The notes beneath the pieces were generated by a model that ran no database searches, was not told where the DNA came from, and was given only the letters and a program-made list of their open reading frames with translations. Below are positions 11,051 through 22,400 of a DNA stretch of 64,000 nt, piece by piece. This stretch comes from Lunularia cruciata (taxonomy: Eukaryota > Streptophyta > Marchantiopsida > Lunulariales > Lunulariaceae), in NCBI GenBank assembly GCA_948567375.1, contig OX419761.1, forward strand, positions 8,992,501 to 9,056,500, written 5' to 3'. The position numbers were made by a program, and so were the translations under genes. Position 1 is the first letter of the stretch. The number at the start of each line of letters is the position of its first letter.

Positions 11051-11665
11051 TTGAAGAATTTCCAATCGGTGGATTCTGTGCAGATGGCTCGAACCCGACT
11101 ATGGGGATTGAGACAGAAGAATACCGTCCAAGAGTATGTGGAGGCATTTCTGGATCTACAAGTTGCAATTACCGACATGAGTCCAACAGAGGCTCTCGAC
11201 AATTTCAAACGAGGGTTGAAAGAGCGGATTTGCCAAGAAGTCATGGTGCAAAACCCTTGCATGGTATTTGAAGCCATTGCTTGTGCGCAGAAAATAGCAG
11301 GAGCATTAGGTGGAGGTGAAGGAGTAGTTCCACTTCAACATTATCGGGCAGAAATGCCACACATGGGTGGACCAGTACCGATGCAATTGGGCAACCTTCG
11401 ATTCTGGGATCAAGGAGCACGGCCGCTTCAAGGGGAGCGGGGATGGGTAGAAGAACAAAGAGATGGAGTCCCACGAGGAGAAGGGACTCGAGGAGAACAA
11501 CGCCATTGTTACAATTGTGGCCGTATTGGGTACATATCTACCAATTGTTACACTCGTTTCCCTAGAGGCCCTCGGCCTTCATACAGGCAATCTTTGAACA
11601 ACATGGAGAGGCACATTGAAGAGGAGGAGGTGGAAACCACTTTGGAAAACGAAGATCACCAATAA
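11051..11665 (+). pseudogene. F gag, N-terminally truncated
   Basis: About 200 codons of capsid C-terminal region (QEYVEAFLDLQVAI, typical of retrotransposon gag) are followed by a Gly/Arg/Glu-rich tail and one zinc knuckle, CYNCGRIGYISTNC. The zinc-binding His of the knuckle is Tyr. The frame ends at 11663. Gag lies in frame 2 and the protease in frame 1, with the shift at about 11700, so gag-pol is not continuous. The 5' part of gag was lost with the LTR. Confidence 0.75.
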
Positions 11666-11760
11666 ATGTACCTTGCGGCCTTACTGGCTCAATAAGGAAG
11701 CAGAGAAGCAAGGGAAGGAAGAAGAATAATGCGCAAAGATCCCAAAAGGCAACCTCACAA

Positions 11761-14700
11761 TTGATTGTCATGAATGGAATCCTAGAAGGTAATCAAGTGA
11801 GAGTATTAATAGATCCGGGAGCAACAAAGAATTTCTTGTCTCGCTCTGTTGCAATAAGATTGGGAATGGATCTAGAGAGAGATGGAAGTGAAGAAGTAGA
11901 GTTACCAAATGGGCAAATAGAGAGGATTGAATCATTACCTAGACGGGTAACCCTCTCTGTAGGAGAATATTAGGAAGCAATTGAGTGGCAAGTGATACAA
12001 TTAGCCCGTTATGATGCAATTTTAGGCATGCCATGGATGGAGCAATACAACCCAATGGTGGATTGGAGGAAGAAAGTAGTGAGAACCCACCAATGGTCAA
12101 TCATTGGGGTCAAAGAAAAATCACACAGGCAAAAACTGCCTCTATATGTCGTAGGGACGACAACTGTCTATAAGACCGATAGATGTTTTATGGGTGTAAT
12201 AAGAGAAGTCCAGAGTGCACAACTCGCTGGACAAATTCCTGAGAAATTGAAAGATGTGGTGGATGAGTTTCAAGATGTCTTTCCCAATGATCTACCCCCA
12301 GGATTACCACCTAAAAGGCAAGTAGATCACAAAATAGAGACACTCTCGGGGAAGACACCTCCTTGTAAGGCCCCATATCGCCTATCACCTCATGAGTTGG
12401 AGGAGTGTAAGACCCAAATTGAGGAGATGCTACGGAAAGGGTTCATCCAACCTAGCATATCACCATATGGGGCGCTTGTCTTGTTTGTGAAGAAGAAGGA
12501 TGGTACAATGCGCATGTGCATTGACTATCGGGGTCTCAATCAGCAAACAGTGAAGAACAAATACCCCTTACCTTGCATGGATGACCTATTTGACCAACTC
12601 CATGGAGCGAGATACTTCACCAAATTGGACTTGCGGAGCGGTTATAATCAAATCCAAATTGCGGAGAAGGATGTGTACAAAACTGCCTTTCGAACCAAGT
12701 ATGGCCACGTTGAGTATCTTGTGATGCCTTTTGGCCTCACCAATGCGCCTGCCACTTTCATGAGCCTAATGAATGACATATTTTGTCCATACTTAGATAA
12801 GTCTGTTATCGTCTTTTTGGATGATATCTTAGTATATAGTAGCACGATGACAGAACAAAAACAACATCTACGAGAGGTCCTCCAGATTCTAAGACAGAAT
12901 CAGTTGTATGCCAAAATCTCAAAGTGTGAGTTTGGCAAGTCTGAAGTAGACTACTTAGAGCATAGAGTAAGTGCAGAGGGCATTCAAGTATTGACAGATA
13001 AAATAGAGGTCATTCAAAAATGGAGTGCCCCAGAAGATCAAACTCAACTTAAGAGCTTCTTGGGGTTGACAAGATTCTATCGTAGATTTTTCAAGGACTT
13101 CTCCAAGGTTGCACAGCCTTTAACGACACTACTTGGCAAGGGGAAGAAGTGGACATGGGGAACCGCACAAGAGTTGGCCTTTCAAGAATTGAAGGCCGCC
13201 TTGCTACATGCACCAATCTTGAAGTGGTATGACCCAAAACGTCCAATCAAGTTGGCTACAGATGCATCAGGTGTAGCAATAGGAGCAGTCCTACAACAAG
13301 AGTGGCATGACAAATGGCATCCAATTGCATATTTCTCTCGAAAGTTGTTACTAGCGGAGCGCAATTACCACACCACAGAACAAGAAGAGCTAGCCATTGT
13401 TCTAGCAACCAAGCATTGGAAGCACTACCTGCACGAGAAGGCATTTGTAGTAGAGACAGACCACAAACCTCTAGTCTACCTCAAGACGCAGAAGGATCTA
13501 TCTCGTCACCAAATTCGGTGGGCAGAGTGGCGACAACACTTCAACATGAAAATCACCTACATGGAAGGTAAGAAACAACTGGCAGATGCATTCACCCGTA
13601 TGCCAATGGCCAACAACTTGGTGGCAGAGGTTAAGATTAACCTTGAATTCTGGCAAGAGATTCTAGCTGCTACAAAAACTGATCCACAGATTGTAGAAGC
13701 GCAATTGTCCAAAGGTGTCACCAGCACCCAAGGACTCACCTTTTAGGATGGCAGATTATGGATCCCAAATGTCCTAGACTTACGCACCACCATTCTAGCG
13801 GAATGTCATGATTCGGCCATTGCAGCTCATGTCGGAGTAGACAAGACCTTGGATGCAGTCAAGCACCATTACTATTGGCCCAAGATGAGCAACGACGTGA
13901 TGGACTATGTGCGTAGCTGCCTACTTTGTCAACAAAACAAAGCTTCTAATCAAGCTCCTGCAGGGCTTCTTCAACCTCTCTCCACTCCTACCCAACGTTG
14001 GGACCAAGTGAGTATGGATCTCATTTGCGAATTACCCAAGACCACCTCAAGGTTTGACTCCATTGCGGTCTTTGTGGACTGGCTCAGCAAAATGATTCAT
14101 GTATGCCCTACCACCAAGGAGGTGACCGCTCCACAACTAGCTCAACTATACTTAGATGCAGTCTTTGCTCACCATGGCTTGTCTAGAGTACTCATCACCG
14201 ATAGGGGCACCCAATTCACCAGTTTATTTTGGCGAACACTCTTTGGTTTCTTCAAAACCAAGTTGGCCATGTCTACAGCTTACCACCCACAAACAGATGG
14301 CCAAACAGAGTGGGCTAATCGCACGATTTAAGACATGTTATGCGGCTTCACCTGAGAAGAGCAAGAGAGGTGGGACACCCTACTACCGTTGGTGGAATTT
14401 GCTTATAACAATTTAGTGAATGCCTCCACCCAGGTCACTCTGTTCTTCCTCATGTATGGTGAGCATCCCTTCACACCTTCTAGCTTGATCAAGATCTGTC
14501 CAGTGACTACCAAGGTTGATGCAGTCAACACATTTGTTTCTAGAATCCAACAAGGTGTGGAGAGCGCCAAGCACAGGTTACAGATTGTGCAAAATTGACA
14601 AAAGCAGTATGTTGATGCACACCATCGGCACATGGAGTTCAATGTTGGAGATCAAGTGTGGCTATCGACAACCAACCTCACATTAGTTGGATCTCGTAAG

Positions 14701-15090
14701 CTCAGACCTCGTTTTATTGGGCCTTTCTTAATTATTCGTCGCATCGGCGCTGTGGCCTATCACCTTGAGCTACCACCACACATGAAGATCCATCCAGTGT
14801 TCCATGTCTCCCTACTACGCAGATATGCTCCCCAATCAGGCCAAGGTCCTTCCACACAGGACATTCGACCTTGTCCAACACTCATTGATGGCATAGAGGA
14901 ATATGAAGTGGAGCGGATTCTCCAAAAATGCATGTGTGGTACTCGCCATCCGTGGGTAGAATATCTAGTACAATGGAAAGGTTACCCCCTCTATGAAGCA
15001 ACCTGGGAACCCGCTGCCAATTTGGCACATGCACCGGTGTTGGTACAAGCATTTGAGCAACAATTGCGCAATGAGGACGTTGCGTCTTAA
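11761..15090 (+). pseudogene. F pol: protease, RT, RNase H, integrase, chromodomain
   Basis: One reading frame runs from 11761 to the stop at 15088. It starts with a retropepsin (Asp codon at 11812, context LIDPGA, Ser to Pro). RT follows with [13 protein letters not shown] and the catalytic FLDDILVYS (Asp codons 12820 and 12823). RNase H shows [10 protein letters not shown] and TDHKPLVYL. Integrase has the HHCC zinc domain (13800-13930) and a DRGTQF motif, and ends with GPF-type and chromodomain modules (about 14890-15060, LVQWKGYPLYEATWEP). Five in-frame stops interrupt it: TAG 11971, TAG 13744, TAA 14329, TGA 14353 and TGA 14596. Each is one C-to-T change from Gln or Arg. Confidence 0.88.
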
Positions 15091-15103
15091 AAGGAGGGAG
15101 GTC

Positions 15104-15760
15104 TGTAATACCAAGGGTTAGCCATATGATCTAGATGTGAAATTTGGTTTGGTAACTTTAGAATGATGTGATACATGATGGTCAAATTAGATCAGATAGA
15201 AGTATCACCAAAAGAGTACTTCTACTAATAGGGCAGAAACCAAAATAGACTTGAGAACCTTAGAACCAATAGCTAGACATATGATTTAAAGGTGAGAATT
15301 GGTTTGGTAACATCTGGAAGGATGTTACACATGATGGACTAAACAGATCAGAAAGAGGTATCACCAAAAGGTGACTTCTACTAATAGAGTAGGGACCAAA
15401 AAATGCTTGAAATCTTTGAAGGCAATTTCAGAGGCCTAAACGGATGAATTAGGCCTTGAAAATGTGCAAATTCACCCCCCCAACGGAGGAATGGCTAGCC
15501 TTCCCTCCCCTCTGGTTTGTCTTGTCGAGAGCTCTCCAATGGTACCTTACTCACGTGATTTCGAGATTCCTACAAGAAGATTCCCTAAAAGATTCCCTCC
15601 GGTCAAAGCTTGTTTGACCAACCAGATAGGACCTAGACCAGACAGGTCACCCATCCAAGTAAGTAATCCAAGGGTGGAGCTTGCTGACACATCACCTATC
15701 TGTGTTCCTAATCCTATGATGGAGCTTCCTTGGAGGAGATCCTCTTTGTCTATATAATAA
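15104..15760 (+). repeat. F 3' LTR, 3'-truncated
   Basis: It begins TGTAATACC right after the polypurine tract AAAAGGAGGGAGGTC (15089-15103). It is the inverted counterpart of the solo LTR 32057-32793 and stops at AATAA (15756-15760), where E1 sequence takes over. The last roughly 80 bp of the LTR are absent. Confidence 0.88.
15119..15391 (+). repeat. Diverged tandem duplication inside F LTR
   Basis: Two copies of a segment of about 118 bp start about 155 bp apart (near 15119 and 15273). Each runs from CATATGAT through GGTTTGGTAAC and TATCACCAAAAG to ACTTCTACTAATAG. The same pair is present in the solo F LTR, so it is a family trait, probably a U3 duplication. Confidence 0.7.
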
Positions 15761-15827
15761 CTCTAACTACTATCATTGGAACTCTAGTGTCCGAGCATCT
15801 AGATGCGGCACTACAAATGGCGTGATA
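15756..15827 (-). repeat. E1 3' LTR remnant
   Basis: It matches the first ~70 bp of the E LTR (ATTTGTAG.GCCGCATCTAGATGC), with the leading TG changed to TA. The rest of the LTR (about 1.28 kb) is missing. The break shares AATAA with the F LTR. The segment 15828-16102 next to it is the element's 3' untranslated part, and I see no other feature in it. Confidence 0.8.
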
Positions 15828-16102
15828 GCTATTGTGCGTATATACATTGCTACACAACATACATCGCTGTCAACATCATACACTATAGAAGCACAACTCA
15901 CACATAAGTCATACATAGACTCTAAAGTGCCTCAATCATCCTCCTAGCTGGCGGTTAGGTCCCTCTAACTCCAGATAGCCATCTACTCTAGTATATGGTA
16001 TACACTCTAATGGGTAAAGATTAGGAGGCCGGGTGCTATGGAGCCCCATTGTTAGTCGCTTGTATGCAATCTATACCATATAAAAAATGAACTAGCTATA
16101 GG

Positions 16103-16435
16103 TCAAGTACATCTAGGACATAACCACTATTCCTGACAAACCACTATGAGGGGAGGAGTCATACATGCCATATGCCATCCTCTCAAACAGCTATCACACA
16201 CTAACATAGTAGCAGCTCCACCGGAAGAGCCACATAACATACACCTCAAGCTTGCACGTACAAGTGCCAAGCTTGGGTCCATAGTACCATCAATGTTTGG
16301 AAGGTGACATGGCGCACAATTGTACACATGATCCTTCCAAACAAGACCATCACGTCCTTCTAACACAAGGACTCTAGATGGCAAAACCTCACGCACTCTC
16401 AAGATAGTGCGGCCTGTAAAAACATCAAGTATCAT
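16103..16435 (-). pseudogene. E1 polyprotein C-terminus with PHD finger
   Basis: The frame runs from 16435 to a TGA at 16103-16105 with one internal TAG at 16127-16129. The first ~60 residues (RTILRVREVLPSRVLVLEGR) look like the integrase C-terminal beta domain. Then comes a complete C4HC3 PHD signature at 16243-16109: CMLC, 11 residues, CDSC, four residues, His, two residues, Cys (HMAC), then CPRC after 14 positions that include the TAG. The MLVCDSC...GWH..C..PPL pattern is the hallmark of PHD fingers, which usually read histone H3 tails. It sits where chromoviruses carry a chromodomain. A frameshift separates it from the preceding integrase (frame change at 16435-16441), with two TAGs just upstream that probably were CAG. 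Confidence 0.8.
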
Positions 16436-17391
16436 CCGTGCTATCTACTATAGATATACATAGTTGCTTGGATGAAATTGACGGATTGAGGGTCTCTTAC
16501 CTCCTCCTCAAATGGTAACATAGCATAAAGTATCTCTATGCTGAGCAATGCCAAGTTCTCAAAGGCCATTGGCATCACTCTCTGAAAGATCTCTGCCCGT
16601 TGAGAACATGCGCTCATCCATACATTGGAGTCATCCAAGTCCAAAACTACAGTAGCATCTTGACGAATGGCTGCAAGTAAATTTGGATCTCGTCCATAGA
16701 GTAGAAAGTATGGAGAGAAGGATGCTAAGAAGGCTTGCCGGCTGAACCAATAGCCCATGGCCAACCAAGGTAACTGGAGATCCCAATCTCCCAAGTGGCC
16801 TCTCTGCAAACCATACTTTTGCAATCCTCTCTTCACCGTCTGAACCACTCTCTTTGCTAAGCCATCTGCCTCAGGGTGATCTCAGGATGTAGTACGATGA
16901 TCAATCAAAGCCTTGTCACACAAGACCTAAAACTCCCCCAAGAATTCTGTACCTTGATCAGTCAAAACCTCAACTGGTGCACCAAAATGACTAAGAACTC
17001 GATCTAGGAACGAGTAAGCTGTCCCTTCACTAGACTTGTCAGGAAGTGCCACCAACTCAATCCACTTGGAGAAGTGCTCCACCATCACTAAAACATACCA
17101 ATGATGTCTTACAGTCAATGGTAAAGGTCCGGCGAAGTCCAAACTTCAACGGTAACCCAATCCCATGATAGGTAATGGGTGTAACTGTGGCGTAGGAGCA
17201 TTGAATGATGCTCTAACTTGGTCACAAACCACACATTTGGCAACAAACTGCTGTACCTCGGTCTGCATACCACGCCACCAATAATGACTCTGGAGTAAGC
17301 TATACATACGCTTTACTCCAAAATGTCCTAGCTCCTCATGAGCATGACGGACCAACTGTGGTCTCTGAGATAGAAGTGGTACTACTCGCAC
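16436..17391 (-). pseudogene. E1 integrase
   Basis: The N-terminal HHCC zinc domain is visible at 17345-17220 (HAHEELGHFG ... CVVCDQ). The catalytic core follows with the first Asp in MDFAGPL (near 17140) and the second in LTDQGTEF (near 16950). The third catalytic residue, normally Glu, is Lys here (codon at 16854-16852, context DGLAKRVVQ), one G-to-A change. Stops lie at about 17145, 16926 and 16880. The enzyme would insert element cDNA into the genome, but this copy is dead. RNase H precedes it and a PHD module follows. Confidence 0.82.
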
Positions 17392-18981
17392 TCTACCATC
17401 CTCTCATACACGCAAAAGGTGTCTACCCTCCAATCTGAACCGTCTGGCTTGCTGAAGAACACGGTCTCTCTCCTTGGCCCCAATTGTGCCACCCACAACA
17501 CCAGTGCAAAGATAGTCCATCACTAAGACATCATCATGAATGTCTCGCTAAACTGTACCAAAATCTTCACTCTTTGGATATGTGACCTCAATAACTCCTC
17601 CTGTATGCGCTGAGAGAGATACCACCAAAGCCTCTGCAAATATACATAGAAAGGCCGATGCATGCCAACTTGGCACCATCTCCTCATCTGTCTCACCATG
17701 CCAATGTGCTCCGGTCTGATCCTACTGGCTGGGACATGGGTTTCTACTCAACCCATATGCATCACGGTTCACCACTCTAGGTCTGTGAACAACTGTGAAA
17801 TCATACTCCTGTAAAATCAGAGCCCATTGTGCAAGCTTCCCTGAAAGCTTGTCGGACTCCATCAACCACTTCAGTGGCTGATGATCAGTGATGAGAGTGA
17901 AGGGGTTACCAAATAGGTAACATCAAAAATGTGCTACTGCCCAAACTGCTGCCAAGCACTCTCCCTCATATGAACTATACTTTGCCTCCGCTGAATTGTT
18001 GGAGCGACTAGCATAGGCCACCACAAACTCCTTCTCCTTGTCATCATGCTGGGTAAGCACCGCTCCAAGCCCCAACATACTCCAATCAGTGTGAACCTGA
18101 AATGGTCATCCCTTGATTGGTCTCCTCAAAATAGGATTAGATGTCAACCTCTCCTTGAGCTCTACAAAAGCTCTCTCCTGCTCATCTCCCCAACACCACT
18201 CTTGTGTAAGCTTGGTCAGCTTCGTCAAGGCCTTGGCAATGGCACTAAATCCTCTAACATAGCGGCGATAGAAGTTCGTCAACCCAAGGAATGCTTGCAC
18301 TTTGCTCACATCCGTAGGCCGAGGAATACATGCAATAGCCTCCACCTTGGTTTGCTGGACACCAAGTCCTTTGGGGTAGATAGTGTGACCCAAATACTCA
18401 ACCTGCTCATAGAAGAACCTACACTTCCCAAGATGTAATTTGAGTCCATGAGATCTCAACCTCTCAAACACCTCCAACAACTGTCTCTCATGCTCCTCCA
18501 CAGTAGTGCTATAAACCAAAATGTCATCAATATAGCACCGAGTAAAATCCAATCTAGCTAGGATCCTATCCATGACTCTCTGGAACTCAGCAGGAGCGTT
18601 CTTTAACCCAAATGGTAAGAACCTCCACTGATATAACACATCCTTGCCGTGAGGATCAATAGCCCAAGATGTTGTCTTGGATTTATCCTCCTCCTTGATC
18701 GGCAACTGATGATATCCCGCTCGAAGATCCAAAGTATTGAAGACCTTTGCATGCCCAATCGCATCAAAAATCTCCTCCGCTGTAGGCATGGCATACCGAT
18801 CAGCCCTGGTCTGTTGGTTGATAGGACGGTAATCTCCACACATCCGCTTATCTGTATAGTTGCCATGCATATCCTTCTTGGCTGGCATCACTGTCATTGA
18901 TGCATACTCTCCATGTGAAATCTCCACCAAACCAGCCTCAAAAAGGTCACTAGTCCGGCTCTGAATGAATGTCCTCTCCAT
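17392..18981 (-). pseudogene. E1 reverse transcriptase and RNase H
   Basis: RT is open for 291 codons (18981-18106), starting in the family-typical FIQSRTSDLFEAGLVE. It shows FNTLDLRAGYHQL (motif A), WRFLPFGLKNAPAEFQ, and the catalytic YIDDILVYS with the Asp pair at 18523-18528 (reverse strand). The thumb and connection FLGLTNFYRRYV follow. RNase H lies at about 18070-17750 with recognisable ITDHQPLKWLME and several stops. The RT differs clearly from that of the chromoviruses F and D and from A and C, so E is a separate Ty3/gypsy lineage. Confidence 0.88.
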
Positions 18982-19443
18982 CTCACTATATCAATAAGGA
19001 CATCAAAAAACTAGTGTGTTGCTAGTCAGCTCAATCCGTATACCAAGTCCCTTCAGAGCACCCAAATCCTTCATACTAAAGGCAAAACAACTCGTGTGAC
19101 TCCTCAAGAATCTCCAAACCCTCCGTCTTTCCTCTCCAATAAGCTTGGGTCCAAGATCTGGCTCCCAAGTATCCTCTGTAACTGTAGTAAGAGTGGAAGA
19201 TGTACTAACTGACTGCTACACTGGGCCCTTGGGAGCAATAGTGTCATGCTCCCGACCACTAGAGATCCCAACCTCTGTGTGAAAAACTCCCTCCACTCTG
19301 GCTGCAAGCTCCATACGTCCTCTAGCTGCATCCCATGTGGACCAAGGGTGTAATCCAAGTAGCCCACGCTCACATGGATGGACTCCAAGTAGACCATTCT
19401 CCCTAGTAGCTACTGGATGTGTCCCAAGAATACCATGTCCACT
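18982..19443 (-). pseudogene. E1 linker between methyltransferase and RT
   Basis: Decayed coding sequence lies upstream of RT. The stretch equivalent to RVWRFLRSHTSCFAFSMKD (about 19115-19060) looks like the conserved segment just before gypsy RT. It is interrupted on its left side (as coded) by the solo A LTR. The target duplication CCACT lies at 19439-19443 and 23216-23220. I recognise no further domain. Confidence 0.55.
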
Positions 19444-22400
19444 TGTGACAACCCGGCAAATATCACTTTTGCGGTAATCGGGTAAGTAAAGTTCATTCCC
19501 GTAGAGATACGAGTCAGAATTGGTCAAATACAAAGCAAAGTAACAATTTCAGTTCTTCTTGATTGCGTCTTCAATCTCTCAGGTAGAAACCACACCCAGA
19601 AGAGAGTAACAAGCACTGACTCGCAGTCTTGTCACAAATTAACACTTCTTAATCACAACTCCATCAAATCTATCCAAACAATCTTGATTGTGATGATTCA
19701 GGCTCTCTCGAAAATGGCACTTCACTACAAAACAACTTTGCCTCAGAATTGTGTTCCACCCCTCCACTGAAGGCACAACTTCCTCGATCAAAATTGCTTC
19801 ACATCAACTTTGCACTGCACTTACAAATGCAGAATACTACCAACACTACAATTCCTCTTAGATCTGTCAAGGCATTGCTTCTATTGCACTTCACTCAGGA
19901 TCAAACACACAGAATGAAGATCAAGGCTGCGGAATCCAACATCCAACAAGCACACTGACTTGCACTTCAAATTTCTCCAAATACTCACAAACACAAGTAC
20001 AGCGTTGATACTCGGAATCAAGCTCAAGCGACAAGCACTGCTTCACAGCACTTTGCTTTATCTATTCTCAGAAATAATGACCATTGAACAACATTTGACT
20101 GCAAATGCCACTCTTAAGTAGTGAATCAATCGACAGTTCTAACAACTATACCGTTCTACCACAATTGTTCTAACCTGTAGATCTGAAATGACAATGCACC
20201 TCTTCATATCTACCCCTTCAAATCTCAAATCTGTTACTAATCTGATCCGATGTCTACTTCTTCTTTGGCTTTCAAACCCAAACCCGAAGTAATCTTACTT
20301 CCTACTACATTTTCCTTGGGTTTTAGATCTTCTACTTCTACCAGATCCAGCAATTCTCTTTCCTGATCTGAAATTTCACTAGTGGGTAATCTATCTAACT
20401 CCTTATCTCCCGACCCACTCTTCTCTAATGTCTCTGAGGGCAACTCCAAAGACATTTGGACTCCTATGTTATCTACTTCGGGTTTTGCTCTAACATCTTT
20501 CCGAAGTTTTTCTAGCTCTACTTTCACTAAGTCTAATCTAATTAAAATGTTATCCTCTACCTCCAAAACCTTTCTGTCTACACAAGTTCTTAATTTGATT
20601 AACAAGGCATTCATCTCAGTGTCCTTCGCTTGTCTTTGCCTCGTCTCCTGCACCAACAACTTCAACTCGTGCAGACGCGCTTCTTCAATTTGAACACTGG
20701 CTTCTGTACTTAACATTGCGTTCACCCTAAGGACTATCTCCTTCAATGGCTCCAACCTTGTCTTCCTTTCTTGTTCCTGATCTGCAAGCCATTCCTCTCG
20801 GTACATTGCCAACTCTGCCTCAAACTCGGCTTTCACCGTCTCCTTCTCCTTCTCCTTCTGTACAACTTTCTCTTTCTGATTACAAAGTAACTCTCATAAT
20901 CTTTCTTCTTCTCTATACCGCGCAGCCAACTCTTGTTGCCAGAGTTGCTTCTTCTCCTCCATACTCTCCATCACTCTATCAAGCTCTTGATCCTTCGCTG
21001 CTACCCTCGCCATAGCATGGATAAGCTCTACTCTTGAATCAGCAAACTGCTTCAAGATTTTGTATTCAGCTACCTGTCTCTCTCTTGCTATGTCACTCTT
21101 CCTCGCAAGATCTTCTCGATAGCTCACTTCTCTCTTCAGGTCTTTAATTACCTGAGTCTTCACTACTGCCTCCGCTCGCAGTACTTCTCTCTCCTCCTCA
21201 CCTCGGGTTACACTCCTCTTCAACTCTGAGTTCTCTTCTTCTAATCTTGCTACCACCTGCAATACAGTCTTTACCTCTAGACAAGTTGACTGCATCTCCT
21301 TCTTCTTGTGCTCCAGCTTCACCAACAACGGGCACACTACCTCTCGCAGGTACTCCACTCCATCACTGGCAACTTCTTCCTCCCGCGGAGTGGTCTCACT
21401 TTTCTCCTTGTGTTCTCTTGATACTTGCCTTCTTCTTTGGAGTCTTTGTATCGGGATTGATGCCTCACTGCCCAAGCTTTCTTCTACCTCTGCCTTCACT
21501 CTACTTGGCCCCGCCTCACACTTTGCCTTACATCACAAGCAAACTCCTCGCTGTACAGCGATCTTCTTGTCCTCTGGCACCGGTACTTCGTCTTCCAATG
21601 GTGAGTTGTCTTCAGCTTCTACCTTGGCTTGCACTTCTTCTTCGTATTCTTTGTTAGCCGCTGGCGCCGAGGCCATCTCTCCACCGTCTTCACTATCACT
21701 GCTCGTATCTCCGCTCTGCAGTGTCAGCTCAAGTTCCTCCTCATGTTCCGAGTCCTCCGTTTTGAGCTCGGCCTCGCCTTCTGAGTCTTCATCTTCTGAC
21801 CCAATTACCACCATTCCTCGCCTCGGGTTACTTCTCTGCATCTTCCAAGGTTTCTTGCTTTCTTTGGCTTTTGCTGCCCGAGTCCTCTTCTTTGTTGTGT
21901 CACAACTTCCACGTTTTTCCCTGTCTTTGCGTAGTAGTCGTCTGTGCTTCGGATTTGGAGAATATATTACTGCTCCTCGACATCAACCTCCTTCCGCACA
22001 TCAAGATGGAAGTGCGACACCATCCGATTCTACTCCGCTGTGTTCAGCAAATTGAGCCCGGGGTAGAAGTGTGCTGCAAACGGCACAATGTAATGTGGAG
22101 GCGACTTATCCCGCAGATTCCACACCATCTGCCTCGTTCTCTCGTGAAAACACCTTGCCCAATTTATAGGCTCTCCTGCAAACAACTTATGGAAGAACAC
22201 CGCTTGGTGTTTCATCACATAAGTTGTTCTCTCCGGCTTCAAAATTGTCATGAGAGCACTCACAATCCCTCTCTTCATTGGATCCTTGTAGCTCTCAACC
22301 TTGTACCCATTCTTTGTTCTCTTTGATGAGAAGGCATCTCTCACCTCCTGAGTTTCTTGGGCTATCTCTCCTTTCTCCAAGAACGTGGATCCCTGCTCTG

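Larger units (their letters stand above)
10957..15760 (+). mobile_element. Element F: Ty3/gypsy chromovirus, truncated at both ends
   Basis: It starts TGTAATACCAAGGG at 10957 inside A's protease. Only 94 bp of the 5' LTR remain before gag. The 3' LTR starts at 15104 and is cut at 15760 by the junction with E1. A full solo LTR of this family (32057-32793, 737 bp) shows that about 80 bp are missing from the 3' LTR. The base order is gag, protease, RT, RNase H, integrase, chromodomain, typical of chromoviruses. No PBS survives. The left flank is CATAA, and its partner duplication has been lost. Confidence 0.88.

Noticed and set aside
21306-22055. 249-codon plus-strand ORF, Ser/Leu/Cys-rich
   Set aside because: It is the antisense shadow of the acidic, Glu-rich part of the LTR-encoded protein on the minus strand. 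The composition (Ser, Leu, Pro from reversed Glu/Lys codons) and the lack of conservation in other LTR copies argue against it.
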